Below are positions 32,051 through 63,115 of a stretch of 64,000 nucleotides of DNA, one piece after another. This stretch comes from Nereocystis luetkeana (Eukaryota > Sar > Phaeophyceae > Laminariales > Laminariaceae), in NCBI GenBank assembly GCA_031213475.1, contig JARUPZ010000018.1:2232001-2296000 (forward strand). The letters run 5' to 3'. The position numbers and the translations under genes were made by a program. The notes under the pieces were generated by a model. The model did no database searches. It worked only from the letters and a program-made list of their open reading frames with translations, and had not been told where the DNA came from. The stretch's first letter is position 1, and the number at the start of each line of letters is the position of its first letter.

Positions 32051-32168
32051 TTAACCCTTTAGGCACTGCACTACTGTCTGTTTGTCCCCTAAACATATAC
32101 CAGGTTTATATATCACTCTCATTTCAAGTGTTTTGTCCCCACGACGGGGTTGCAGTCCTAAAAGGGGG
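32051..32168. mobile_element. family P piggyBac-like MITE with a TACCAGGTT word inside
   Basis: Starts TTAACCCTTTAGGCACTGC with an intact TTAA and ends GTTGCAGTCCTAAAAGGGG. Between the two GTCCCC blocks sits ATATACCAGGTTTATATAT, absent from the shorter copies. Confidence 0.75.
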
Positions 32169-32199
32169 GTCCAATTGTTGTTTTTGCTTCGCCGCCAAA

Positions 32200-32448
32200 C
32201 AGTTCGTGCATGCCCTTCCACCACTCACCAGATCAACCCAACGCCCGTTGCCTTAAGGAGATTGTTGACGACACCGACTACTCTGCCGTCGCCACCACCG
32301 CAAGCTTTGCATCGCTGAGACCCAGAGGGTGCAGGTCGAGAGGCACGCCGAGCTCGGCGCCAAGGCGCGTATCGAAGAAGAGAAAAGCGCCGCTAAGCGC
32401 AAGGCGGTTTCCGTCGACCTCCTCGGTTCGGACTCCGACTCCGAATAG
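32200..32448 (+). other. unrecognised coding-like remnant with acidic C-terminus
   Basis: One frame reads a plausible peptide (NARCLKEIVDDTDYSAVATT). Another, over about 32,302-32,448, ends in a charged, coiled-coil-like stretch (ETQRVQVERHAELGAKARIE) and a serine/aspartate tail DLLGSDSDSE before a stop. Composition and codon choice look protein-like. I do not recognise the family, and it could belong to a transposon or a decayed host gene. Confidence 0.35.
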
Positions 32449-32449
32449 G

Positions 32450-32625
32450 TCTTCGCTATCCTGTGGTCTGTTTTACGTGCCGCATCGTGGCCTTTTTCTT
32501 TCACTAGTCGTCTGTTCTAGGTGCCGCATCGTGTCCTTATGCTTGAGCAAAATATACCGCGTTCTACTTCACCAGTAGATTGTTTTACGCGCCGTATCGT
32601 TGGTTGCCTTTGCAAAGGACGCCGT
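32450..32625 (+). repeat. degenerate tandem repeat, about three units of 55-70 bp
   Basis: Three blocks contain variants of GTCTGTTTTACGTGCCGCATCG, each followed by a T-rich stretch and a CTTCACCAG or TTCACTAG element. They lie just after the stop of the coding-like remnant. Confidence 0.6.
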
Positions 32626-33525
32626 TTTCTGCTTCCTACCTACATATAGGTCTGTGCCTGGGGTTTGGTTTCAGTACTACTTTTTGGTCGTTTCGCTAGA
32701 GCAAAGGACTGCATCGTTTATAACCACGATGATGCCGTGGGAAAAGGAATCTTGAAGTGAAAGCTTGGCGAAAAAAAAAAAAAGAACAAAGAGAATGCTG
32801 AAACGCTTTAGCGAACAGCCGGGTCAGTTGCTCGAACAGCTGTTCGTTTTGCCGGACCTCAGATTACGTGTTTTTAGCTTTCTTAATACAAGCCCAGTAG
32901 TTACGAGTATGACAACCTCTGCAGTACATACGAAGTGTGTTTTTGTAGAGAGACGCGAAATTAAGAAATTATTCCGGGACCGTGGATGCCGGATGCCATT
33001 GCCCATCAACCGAAGGTACAAATCTCGACCAATCAACCACATGGCGTCTCCTGGAGTATAAAAAAAACGATATGGGAGCAAAGTTCAGGAAAGAAAACGG
33101 CGAGGCGCTTTTCCCCTTTCCGGCGGCCTGGATAGATGCCTAAATATACAGAGTGCTTACGAAATTTCCTGCTCATTTTTTCGCTGCTTGCTGTGGCTTC
33201 ATGCACGTAATAGTTCCCCCTTTTGCTGCCGGGCAGACTGTTACCCAAAGACCGGTAATTGGTACCTGGTAATGGTACCTCTAAAACTTTGGAGTTAACA
33301 TACAAATGCTGTGTGTCGAAATCCTAACCTTGCCCCCCAAAACTGGAACAGGCCAAGTAAAATACCCGACCTTGTTTGTGTCGAAATGCTGATCCCAAAA
33401 CTGGAAGGAGCAGGGGAGTTCATAACGCTCAAGCTCTCGACTCCCTTTCGACTTCATTTCATTGTATTATCCTACAAAAATGTGCCGGCGGCGGGCAACA
33501 AATCGGCATCACTCCAACAGCGACA

Positions 33526-33571
<46 letters not shown>

Positions 33572-34224
33572 GTCATCCAATCCGACAGGCATAAAAAAGG
33601 AGCGGTGCCATCCATCCGATAACAAACGCAAATAGTTCGTAGTGCGTGTGTTGCCTATGGTACATAATAGTGGTTCTGACAGCACCTAGTGGTACCTACT
33701 GCCGTTCCAAACACCAAATAAGGGTGTGCGAACGGGATCCTGCTCGCCCCTACCGCTACAGCAGCAGCTAGTGGCTGTCTCCACGTACGATAGAAAGTCA
33801 CACGTCAAAAAGCCACCCGGCCGCCCTCAGGGTTCTCGCCAACTTCACCCGAAAAAAAAAACAAAGGCGACACAAAACTCGGGGCGATCAACGGTCATGA
33901 CAACGGTCATGAATGCAAAAAAAAACGGCAGAAAAACAACACAGCGTGGATCAACTCGAAACGCGCACAAAAAATCAACGCCTCCCCGTTCGCTCCGACT
34001 TCCACAGAGCACGACGAAGAGAATAACAAGACTTTGACGGAGCTGGCCGAACTTGTTTACGCCCTTCTTTGCTGTGGCCCGTCCGTTCGAACAAAACTCC
34101 TATTAATACGTACAACCAACCTAAAATGGTGACAAGCCGCTATTACCATCCCTTTTGATCGAAACCAAGCGTACAGCGATCTCTAAAACAGCAACAAGTA
34201 CTAACACTGCTCTAAGTATGGTCT
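32626..34224. other. no gene recognised; GCA microsatellite at 33,524-33,571
   Basis: Contains a roughly 48-bp (GCA)n tract. Open frames at 32,765-33,061 (basic start, then FSFLNTSPVV) and near 33,970-34,130 are mildly protein-like but unrecognised. Confidence 0.4.
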
Positions 34225-34540
34225 CACCAGCCCCCCACATCTCGGATAGACACGTAGATCGTGGTCTCCGTAGATCATCTACGTGGTTCCTCATCAGTCG
34301 TTGTGAGAGGTTGTGCAGGATCTCGCATAGCACAGATCCAACCAAGGGAAGTACTGCTGGTGTGCCGGACCATGCAGATGGTATGGCTGGCTCCCCACCA
34401 GGCAACGTGAGCTATACAGATCTTACGATACATACCAGAGCTAGATAGGTCTTACGGCACAGATCAGAGATGTATCTGTGCCCTGCAGTATCTTGATCAT
34501 CGAGTGGGAACCGATTATCTGTCCGTGGTGTGCAACCTTC
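34225..34540. repeat. dispersed repeat D (copy 1)
   Basis: Related along its length to 39,915-40,210. Shared landmarks are a GAGGTTGTGCAGGATCT-like stretch, ACAGATCCAA, GGCAACGTGAGCTA and CGATTATCTGTCCGTGG. Copies differ by several short insertions, including TATTAATAG in copy 2. Confidence 0.6.
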
Positions 34541-35373
34541 TACTCGTTACCGCTCCGGGCGGCAATATAAGGAACCTTTGGACATTGGTACGAAGACAAA
34601 GCGATCCCTATATTTTCGCCCATAGTGGTATACAAGGGTGTGCAACAAACAGCAGCACGCAGGCATTGCCATTTGATAAGCAAGTGCGCGCGCGCGCCCG
34701 CGTGCGTCGTCGTTTATCCTACCGTCGCACTTCGTACACACCCCGTTCCCCGGAAGCAGCTCAGGCTGCTAGCTTTCGCGCGGCCGACGTTGTAATCAAT
34801 CGTCACGCGTTCTGGACGCCTTCCCCCCTTCAAGGCATATATGCCTTCACCAAAAAAGGTGGCCGACCACCCCCCCCCTCCCCCCCCGCCTCCCCCTGCA
34901 CAATGTGGGAAAACCCCACAAGGTGTCGACAACCTCTCGATTCCGTACGCCTGAACGGTGTGCGACATCGTTCGCGCGTCTCCACAAAAGATTGTTTTAC
35001 GCACCCCGCAACGTGCAAGGGGGGGGGGGGGGGGGGAGTCCCGGCCACCTGTGTTCAAGTCCCCGTTCCTCGAAAGCAGCAGCCCGGGCTGCATGCTTCG
35101 TGTAACAAGCCGATGCTGTACCCCTGTCACTGCTTTTTGCGCTATTTATCCCCTGTCGCCCCTCTGGGACCCCGAGAGGACGACCAAAACAACTATTAAT
35201 ACCATTTCGATCATACCCCCAATCACGCACTGACCGTTACAGAAATCGTCGTTTTTTTTATTCCCTCTTTCAATTCTTCCCTCTCCTAAAAAGCCCGTTC
35301 CTTCCCCGGAAGCAGCCCGGGCAGCTTGCTTTGTCTAAATCGTCACTTTTTTGGGGGCGTTTTTTTCCCCCCT
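34541..35373. repeat. no gene; three direct repeats with GGAAGCAG cores
   Basis: CCCCGTTCCCCGGAAGCAGC (about 34,741), CCCCGTTCCTCGAAAGCAGC (about 35,061) and CCCGTTCCTTCCCCGGAAGC (about 35,298) are spaced about 240-320 bp apart and each continues into a GCTTGCTT-like stretch. Long C- and G-runs lie between them. No coding region is supported. Confidence 0.5.
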
Positions 35374-35463
35374 TTAACCCCTTTAGGACTGGAGTCTTTT
35401 TTCGCGGGCAAAGCACTCAAATTCCAAGTATTTTGTCCCCAAATCGGGACTGCAGTACTAACA
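35374..35463. mobile_element. family P piggyBac-like MITE
   Basis: Starts TTAACCCCTTTAGGACTGGA with an intact TTAA and ends CGGGACTGCAGTACTAACAG. Interior GTCCCC blocks as in sister copies. Confidence 0.75.
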
Positions 35464-35645
35464 GCATGCTTGCCTTCAACTCCCGAAGGGGCCCTGAGGT
35501 CACTTTTTTCGACGTTTTTTTCCCCTTCGAGACATGCCTTCAACTCCCGACTGGGGTTTGAACGTCACATTTTTCGACGTTGTTCCCCTTTGAGGCATAC
35601 TTCGAGGTATGCCTTCAACTCCCCAGGAGGGGATTCACGTTAATA
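35464..35645 (+). repeat. tandem repeat, three units of about 65 bp
   Basis: Each unit reads GCCTTCAACTCCC, then GGGG, then CGTCAC and TTTTTCGACGTT with minor changes. The third unit is partial. Confidence 0.65.
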
Positions 35646-35913
35646 TGTCGTATACTTCGTACTTTTGCGCTTTGGGCGGACGATGTGGCGCAACGCCACT
35701 AAAAAATCGACCCGCCCCTCCCCCGTCCGGTGGATAATTCACATGCACTATAAGGCGCTGTAAGTAATGTACGAGGGTAATTTATTGACGCCCCTCTCAG
35801 CCCGTGGCTTCTTCGTCCAGCGAGCGGAGAAGACTGAAGAGCAGCGCGACTCCGTATCCGGTTGCCCTGCGGGACGGCGCAAGCAGCCGATCGAAAACAC
35901 AACGCATGCCGGC

Positions 35914-36360
<447 letters not shown>

Positions 36361-36689
36361 TCAGAATCAGACCGAGAAAACTAAAGTAAAAAAACAGCGT
36401 GCGCGGGTATATACAGCAGTACAACAAAGGCACGTATGCACCAAAATTCAAACGCAAGCCGGTAGAGGCAGGCAGGCAGAATGAGAACGAGAACGAAAAA
36501 AGAAAAATATGCGCGGTTACAAAGCGCAAGCAGGTACACCTATATGCCACTACTACTGCTGTACGTACAAAATTCCCAACACGTCGGTACAGACGGGCAG
36601 ACAGACGAAAAGGCATAAGAAAAAAAAAACAGCCATGGTTACACAAGCGCAAGCAGGTGCACCGATGAATACCCCACTATTGCTCGCAC
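36361..36689. repeat. degenerate duplication with GCAAGCAGGT
   Basis: GCGCAAGCAGGTACACCTAT (about 36,525) and GCGCAAGCAGGTGCACCGAT (about 36,646) mark two roughly 120-bp diverged direct repeats, each preceded by an AAAAAA stretch. No coding region. Confidence 0.5.
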
Positions 36690-37275
36690 AAGCACCAAGC
36701 GCCTTTTCGCCGTTGAGATGTTGGGCGAGTCGTAAGAAGGGTGAGCTCCATCCTACTATTAATAAGAACCGCTTTTGAGGCGGATTTCCTTGCATAATAA
36801 TGACAGCGTCAATTAATTGATGTTTTTTCTGGTTTGGCCACTTCCAGAGACAGCAATGGGTTTACTACGTAGCTGCCTTGTGGGTGCCTCACCATATATA
36901 CACACTACGTGATACGATCATCCCCCTTGTGCAGAGTTAAGGTTCTCCCCGCAAAAAAATGATCTAACTCGGCCGCCAGCCGTGGTGACCGCCCCCCCCC
37001 CAAAAAAAACGGTACCCTGGTTGTCTAGTTCACGCAATGAGAGGTATGTGCATGTTTTACAGCGTCGTCGCCAACCGACGCCAACCCAACCCCAACCCAT
37101 ATTATATATATATAGGGGGGGGAAGGTTCTCCTCCCTGCCCAAATGATCCAACTGGACCGTCAGCCGTGGTGACCGCCAAAGACAAAAAAAAAAAACGGC
37201 ACCCTGGTTGTCTATCTAGGTCACGCAGCTATGGACGTGTTTTACGCGTCGTCGCCAGCCGACATCAACCCATTC
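36690..37275 (+). repeat. family A copy, 5' truncated, with a TTAATA micro-insertion
   Basis: Enters the family at GAGATGTTGGGCGAGTCG and runs to CCAACCGACGCCAACCCAAC, then repeats part of the 3' end at 37,130-37,275. At 36,759-36,764 it reads CCTACTATTAATAAGAACC where other copies read CCTACTAAGAACC. Confidence 0.8.
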
Positions 37276-38152
37276 TCTCTATATATACCCAGTATGCAAT
37301 ATATGCTCGGGGCAGGGGGGAAGGCGCTTTCCAACTCAACAAAAACAACAGGCATCTCGCTGACGCTGCGGCGTCTACGTACAGACCGAATTGGCCCTCT
37401 CGTAAAAAAAAAAGGGACTCCGGCTCAGGCTAGAGTTCTTATCAACGAAAGGGTGTACCGCATTCAACCCCAGCTTCAGTACAACCGCTCCAGAGATCCG
37501 GCTATTTCCGTCGGAAATCTCTTAAGGCCGAGTCGGGGTGTCTTGTTTGGGGCTCTTTCTTGCGGGAAGAACGCAGGATCGTCAAGACTATGTCGACACG
37601 ACCACATGACACGAAGGCGAGATAACTGCTGTGAGTTCCATAACAAAATTCGGTGAAAAAATCATCGACGAGCAGAGGGAATGCTGAGCCCTACCTACAT
37701 AGTATAATACATACTTCGTACACCGGTAACTATAACAAGGAATAGGGCCGGCTCCTCCGTCCCATTGGCAAAGGGTCACAATTTGGAACTACTGCAGTAA
37801 CGGATTATAGTGTCAAAGCCTATCGTACCCCAGGCTCTTGTTTCTTGCGGTGATCCACATCGCTCTCGCACGAGGTGTGTTATTCCACACAAAATACTAC
37901 CGGTAGGTAAAAACCCTTTGAAGAATCGGACGACTTCCTTCGTAGCCACAATAGATCAACTGTATCATAAGTGATACATATGCGCCACAAAAGACGAAGG
38001 CAACCATCGGGGGAAGAAGGCAACCTGTGACTGCGTACTCGCACGTACGGTAAGTGACTCGTTCCACGGGTTGGGCTACACATATAAGAAAGTGAAACCG
38101 ATCTTCCAAAACGAAAAAAAAAAAAAAGAGAGAGAGAGAGGAGAACAACTCA
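37276..38152. other. no gene recognised
   Basis: Region expected to lie near the missing last exon of the aminopeptidase gene, but I found no minus-strand stretch resembling the conserved ATGFG end here. Confidence 0.45.
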
Positions 38153-57509
<19,357 letters not shown>

Positions 57510-57529
57510 CTATGTTTTGGAGTGGGGGT

Positions 57530-58090
57530 GGGAGGGAGGGATGAGAGGGAGGGAGGGATGAGAGGGAGGGAAAGAGGGAGAGGGAGGGAGGGGGGGGGGA
57601 GGGAGGAAGGGAGGGAGGGAGGGAGGAGGGGAGGGGGGGTGGGAGGGAGAGAGGGCAGGAGGGGGGGCGGGGGAGCAGCAGGAGGAGGAGGAGTTGGTGG
57701 AGGAGGAGGAAGAGGAAGAGGAAGAGGAAGAGGAAGATGAAGAGGAAGAGGAAGAGGAAGAGCAAGAGGAAGAGGAAGAGGAAGAGAAAGAGGAAGACGA
57801 AGAGGAAGAGGAAGAGGAAGAGGAAGAGGAGGAGGAAGAGGAGGAGAAGGAGGAGGGGGAGGAGGAGGAGGAGGAGGAGGGGGAGGACGGGGAGGAGGGG
57901 GAGGGGGAGGAGGAGGAGGAGGAGGAGGAGGAGGAGGAGGAGGAGGAGGAGGAGGAGGAGGAGGAGGAGGAGGAGGAGGAGAAAAAAGGGGCCGTAGGAG
58001 GAGAGGGCGAAGGAATGGGAGGAAAAAGAAGGGGGAAAGGAGGGGAAGGAGGAGGGGTAGGAGCAGGGGAGCGGGGGAGGAGAGGGAGGC
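57530..58090. repeat. purine/pyrimidine tract of GGA, GAA and GGGA units
   Basis: About 560 bp almost entirely purine on the plus strand: GGGAGGGA-rich at 57,530-57,660, GAGGAAGA-rich at 57,690-57,850 and (GGA)n at 57,850-57,985. The open frames of Glu, Arg, Ser or Pro runs here are artefacts of composition. Confidence 0.95.
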
Positions 58091-59843
58091 AGGTGGAGGA
58101 AACATCGAAATAAGTTAAATAACTCATGAGCGCACGCACAACTATTAATTAATACTGGTGACTACGTTTTGCTCCTGTCGTTTACGTCATCGTACCCTGC
58201 GGTTGCTCTCTTGGGCGTGCTCATTCATGTTGCGCAAAGGCTACCGGGTACGAGTATAATACGTACCAGGTACCAGGTACCAGGTGCCGTACGTACCAGG
58301 TACCTCGTAATCTGGTAATGTAGATGCCCGTAGACACCAGGTTCGTACACTAACTCATACAGCACGATCACCGTATTATTTTGATGATGGTGATGTTTTC
58401 ACATCAATACTTCATGTTTGCTTCGAAATACGTTTCCCTCGCTAAAATCTACAGGCAGACAATGCGAGTAGCCCGTGGTCGATGTGTGCATGAGGCGTGC
58501 CCGTCTACATGTGTAGCAGTAGGAGATGAAAGCACGAGGCGCGCACTCTATCCACCCGAGTGCACGAGTGCACGAGGCATACGATGCCACGTAACAACAA
58601 CATACAGCAGAGAGAGCCCGAATGAGAGCCCATTCATTGCCCATTAATACTAATAATATTTACTGGGTGACTACTGCTGTAATATTATTTTTCCCCTGGT
58701 GCGTGGTGGCTGACGATATTTTTGTTGTTCTGTCTCGATCGAGATCTATCAATGATCCTATTAATATCATACACACCAGGTATGAATATACTCGCAAACA
58801 ACAAGCAAGTTGTCGTGAATGACGACAGCGGAGATCGCGGCAAGACAACCGCCCGTGCCGCATCACGGGTCGGCAGCTGGGACGGCCCAGGAGGAACGAG
58901 CGACGAAGGTGATCATGGGGATGCGTGGGTAGTCTTTGTCTTGGGGTGGACAAGAAACGCTACTATAGTTCGGTGCGTGATCGAGGAGGTACGAGAGAAA
59001 AGTACTGCACGGCGATCCGCCCACATGCCCACAAAAACCGTAAACAGCACTCACTGCTCTAACGAACTTACCGACTTGCGGTCGATCAGCATCAGATTTG
59101 GAGGTCGAGGCAACGGAAGCTCGTCTACATGGTGAAAGGAGATCGTCATGGTCCCGCGCTCTTTGCGCTATCTGGCTCGAGCAACGAGAGTTCCGTGGTT
59201 GCTCTCACGAAGTCAGGTGCTTGCTGCGGTGTGTATCATCGTCGGTCGTGTATCCAATGTTCGAAGCTTTTAGGTTTCATATAGAAGCCGAAGGCAACTT
59301 TTGTTAGGGTGCCAGGCCCTCAAACACCCCTTGCGCTGTATTTTTTTTTTTTTTCTTCTCAAAACCCCATGCCAACCGGTTGGCTGACGACTGACGACAC
59401 TACTATGCTATTGATACAAGCTCTAGAGTCGCCAAAGTTATTCAGTTCTTCGAGAACAACGTGGTTGAGGTGGTGTTGGAGGGGCTGCTTTTGCTGCGGC
59501 GAGGCGGGCCATTCTCTAGTAATGGGATAGACCACCATAACACAATTAATTGTCATGTCAGATTCTACAGACAGTATAGCAGTAGTAGTAGATCATCACA
59601 TTCGTGCTTTCCACAGCTAGCTGTAGTCAGTCGGGAAAATATCCGACAGATCTGGCCAGTATCTATCTCATAGTATGACGCCTGCCCCGGATGTCCCGTT
59701 TATTACCGGTCGCGTGGTTGGTCCATACATGAAATCCACATCACAGCAGCATCAAATATACGACAGACTCGTACGCGTAACTACTCCGTGACTCTTGTTA
59801 AAGATGAGATCGATTGTTTTGGTATGTGCACACGCGCGCCGAC

Positions 59844-59880
<37 letters not shown>

Positions 59881-59937
59881 GCAGCAGCCGAGAACGACAA
59901 ACAAAAATTATACCTGGTACCAGGTATACTCTCGTAG
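58091..59937. other. no gene recognised; AAC microsatellite at 59,845-59,880
   Basis: Upstream side of the aminopeptidase gene and the likely place of its missing first exon, which I could not identify. TACCAGGTA words cluster at 58,263-58,310. A short (AAC)n tract lies near the right end. Confidence 0.45.
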
Positions 59938-60044
59938 TACGGGGGACCATAGTTAATAGGACCTATGGTATACATAAAAACCTAGACATTTAACCACATT
60001 TTACTAACAATATTTGGTCCTATTAACTATGGTCCCCCGTAAAT
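59938..60044. mobile_element. family B palindromic MITE, consensus-like
   Basis: Ends GTACGGGGGACCATAGTTAA and TTAACTATGGTCCCCCGTAA. It reads TTAATAGGACC and AAAACCTAGACATTTAACC without insertions and serves as the reference for the insertion-bearing copy at 42,399. Confidence 0.9.
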
Positions 60045-60794
60045 AGTAGATAGATAGTATTAATAGTACCTGGTAGGTATATTATCATCCATGATACCAC
60101 GTGCCACACATGTTATCTCATTCTACAATAACACTATAATATACTACTGCTGTGCTGCTGTATACCAGGGTATACGTTTTGTATGTAGATAGATGGTGCG
60201 AGAGCGCCACGCACTTTTAAGTCCAGCTTGTTGAGTCAATCGAAATGGGCCGCCGCTGATTTGAGAGCTCTTCTACGAGTCCATCCTATTATATATAGAA
60301 GATTGGAACGAGACACCTAATAATAATGATGATGCATTTTCGGGGCGCAGTTTTGCGAGTGAATCTCGACTGATTTTTTTGTGTGGGGATACTTCATTTT
60401 TTTTATCGTAACATATATATATATATCGATCCAAGCGAGAGGGGGCCTACAGTTACTGTAGAAGAACAAAATTACTTACTGGTACAGTTTTAGTTGGTGG
60501 TTCGGATAAACACTTTTTTCTTGTGGCCGAAATATACGCGAAAAAAGACAAAAGAAATCAGGAGGTCCTCGCGAATAATATGCCTGACAAAAAAAACAAA
60601 CGCGCTTCAAATAATTAAATGAGACGAGTTAAAAAAATCAGATCGACAATCGATCGAAAACTTGGATCCGAAACCAGAATTTGGTGTCGCTCTCATCGCC
60701 GTAGAGGTCATGTCTTGATAACTTTGTAGGGAATTTTCATTTCGCGCTCGCTCGCGGTATATTTCTTGATGAAAAACGCGATGGCAACGATATA
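60045..60794. other. no gene recognised
   Basis: AT-rich with A-runs. A TATTAATAGTACCTGGTAGG composite of two recurrent words lies at about 60,058-60,077. Confidence 0.5.
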
Positions 60795-61245
60795 CGTGGT
60801 GGGAGGGAGGGATGGTGGGTCGATGGCAACGAGGGGGGGGTGGTGAAGGAACGCCTGCTCCTCATCGTCTCCGTGACCACCCAGGTCGCCATTTCGAGGA
60901 GGGCGTCGCGGTTCAAGCTCCAGCTTAGAGACCGCCAGGAAAGAAGAAGGAACAGGGGGGAGGGGGACGACAGACCCACACCGATGGCGTGGGGATGGGG
61001 CTTGGATGCAGCTTAGTTAGGGTTTAATAATAGAACGTAATTAGAAGAAAAGAGCAAGGACAGCAAATTTGGAGTAGACAAAAAAAGCCGAAAGTTTGCA
61101 CAGAAGGGAGGTAGTAGACTTAATAGTGCTTGGTTGGGTTTATTTTTGTTTTCGGGGTTTTCTTCTTTCCGGAAAGTTATGAGTGATCAATGTTGAAGAT
61201 CATGCTGCACATACATGTTGTTAGAAGATCAAGGTCGGGCCACAG
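60795..61245 (+). mobile_element. 5'-truncated LINE 3' end (second copy)
   Basis: Plus strand carries the last roughly 60 codons of the same LINE as at 15-16.7 kb, including VTTQVAISRRASRFKLQL and RDRQERRRN, with a frame change near 60,838. The stop at the end of GWGLDAA is followed by a roughly 230-bp 3' UTR that closes GTGATCAATGTTGAAGATCA then TGCTGCACAT, matching the other copy. No TAA tail is seen here. Confidence 0.75.
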
Positions 61246-61474
61246 CACCACATAACAACACTGCAAGCTCGTATAAATAGGGAAATACTTCGTCTACACT
61301 GACAGTAAGTACTCACTCGTAGTGCATGCAGTTACGACTATACTGCTGCAGCTGTTGTAGTAGTAGTACCTCGAATCCACAAGAAAATAACAACAAACAA
61401 GTAGAAGAGAAGTGCGCATGATGACTACCTGGTATATATAACCAACCCTGATCGCGATCGCGGGTGTGTGCGGG
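61246..61474. other. no gene recognised
   Basis: Short spacer with a TACTGCTGCAG/TAGTAGTAGTA stretch and a TACCTGGTATA word near 61,428. Confidence 0.5.
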
Positions 61475-61930
61475 GGGGGGGGGGGTGTACTCGATAGAAG
61501 AAAATATTATGTACTCGATCTCATGCATGGCCGTAGTCGTATGACCATAGACCCTCGCATCCCTACAATGCCGGGACGGAGCATGTCAGCTTTTCACCGA
61601 CCAGGCAGACATTGATTGCTTGCACCAAGCGCGAAGCGCCGTAAGGTGTCTGGCGTGTCGCGTGTAGGGTGAGCTGCATCCTACTAAGAATCGCTTGTAA
61701 TTGTGAGGAGGACTTGCATATGGATGACAGCTCCACCAATGAGTTGATTTAAAACTTCCGGTGTAGGCATTATTTCCAGAGACAGCAATGAATGGGAGTA
61801 CTATGTAACTGCCTCTTGGGTGCCTTACCATAAACACTACTGTACTACGTGATACGATCATTCCCACTTGTTGTGCAGAATATAGTTTGTTCCCCTCGCA
61901 ACAACGATCTATCAATGGGGGTGGATTTGT
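61475..61930 (+). repeat. family A copy with many 3-4 bp tandem duplications
   Basis: Starts GTGTACTCGATAGAAGAAAA after a G-run and follows the family order to CCTCGCAACAACGATC. Compared with other copies it contains doubled ATTG (GACATTGATTGCTTGC), doubled AATG (GCAATGAATGGGAG), doubled TTG (ACTTGTTGTGCAG) and doubled ATT (GCATTATTTCC). Confidence 0.85.
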
Positions 61931-62224
61931 TTACCTTTTTCTTTCAATAATCATCGCGGATTGGGGGGGCGGGGGGGGGGGGGTTGCTTTTCAAGCGACC
62001 AAATATATTTCTTCCCTTTCGACAACGTGCGTATATCATAACGTTGCGGTACTATTCTTCTCGCGGTCAAACGACGGACGGGGAGGGTGAAAACGAAAAT
62101 GAACCCCTCAATGACTATTATACGGGACGACTATGCTCCGCTCGCGCTATGATACCTATACGAGACACCTGGTATACCGCGTGCATGCATGCATGTAATA
62201 CGAGAGTACTCACTGTAAGTTGTG
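61931..62224. other. no gene recognised
   Basis: G-run at 61,963-61,983 and unrecognised sequence. Confidence 0.5.
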
Positions 62225-62335
62225 TTATATAAAGTGTAAGGCGGTACGGACCCAGAGGGAGACCGACAAGTTACTGCTAGCAGATGACGCCTTTGTTTGG
62301 CTCTGCTCTGTGGTCACACTCAGGCATACTACAGC
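62225..62335 (+). repeat. foldback family fragment
   Basis: GTGTAAGGCGGTACGGACCC, CTGCTAGCAGATGACGCC and CTCTGCTCTGTGGTCACACTC match 17,798-17,875 in order. Confidence 0.5.
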
Positions 62336-62660
62336 AAGTACTGGAGTTACACATTTTGTGGTCAAGTCGCGGCCGACCTGATGATGTATGTGTTGTTTGC
62401 CACCAGGTATATATATATATATACTTTACAGTACCGGTATTATTCACAGTATACTATACGAATGACTCTTTGTCTGGCACAATACCCGGTACATTCTACC
62501 GATACTTCGTGCTGTATACATAAACAGCTGGTATATTATGTGCACCTGGTGTATACGCTCCAAGTACGTAGTCTCTCCTGGTACGCATCATCACATCGAA
62601 GAACATCAATCGACAGAAAATAACTTGCCCGCCAGAGTATTCCCTCGCCGTACTCTCAAG
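62336..62660 (+). repeat. direct duplication L (copy 1)
   Basis: Colinear with 63,380-63,655: GTCGCGGCCGACCTGATGAT, GTTGTTTGCCACCAGG, GGTACATTCTACCGATACT, AACATCAATCGACAGAAAAT and CTTGCCCGCCAGAGTA. The copies differ by many short insertions around TATA and ACCAGGTA-like words and flank a family A element. Confidence 0.75.
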
Positions 62661-62662
62661 TA

Positions 62663-63115
62663 GTGGCGTGCTCACATGTCTTGCATGGCCGTAGTCGTAT
62701 GGTCGGGGGGGGGGGGGGGGTTACCTTTCAAGCATCGCGGGTGGGCGGAGGGGGGGGTGTACTCGATGTCATGCATAGCCAGCCGTAGTCGTATGACCAT
62801 AGACCCTTGCATCCCAAGAACACCGGGATGGAGCGCGTCGGGCTTTTACCGACCAGATAGACATTGCGTGCATCAAGCGCGAAGCGCCATGAGGTGTTAG
62901 GCGAGTCGCATGAAGGGGGAGCTGTGCATACTACTATAAGAACCGCTTGTGAAGCGGACTTGCATATATATGGATGATGTAGCTTCAATGAGTTATTTTA
63001 TTTTCCGGTGCGGCCACCACCGGAGACAACAACGGGGGTACTATGCAACTAACTCGTGGGCACCTCACCATGAACACTGCGTGATACGATCCTTCCCCTT
63101 GGGGTGGGGGGGGAA
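62663..63115 (+). repeat. family A copy, with a duplicated start
   Basis: A first fragment (CTTGCATGGCCGTAGTCGTA) is cut by a G-run at 62,704-62,720. The main copy restarts GTGTACTCGATGTCATGCAT at 62,756 and runs to GCGTGATACGATCCTTCCCC before another G-run. Confidence 0.85.

Noticed and set aside
32765-33061. 98-codon plus-strand frame starting with a run of Lys
   Set aside because: The start is coded by an A-run; the remainder has no recognisable domain or splice context.
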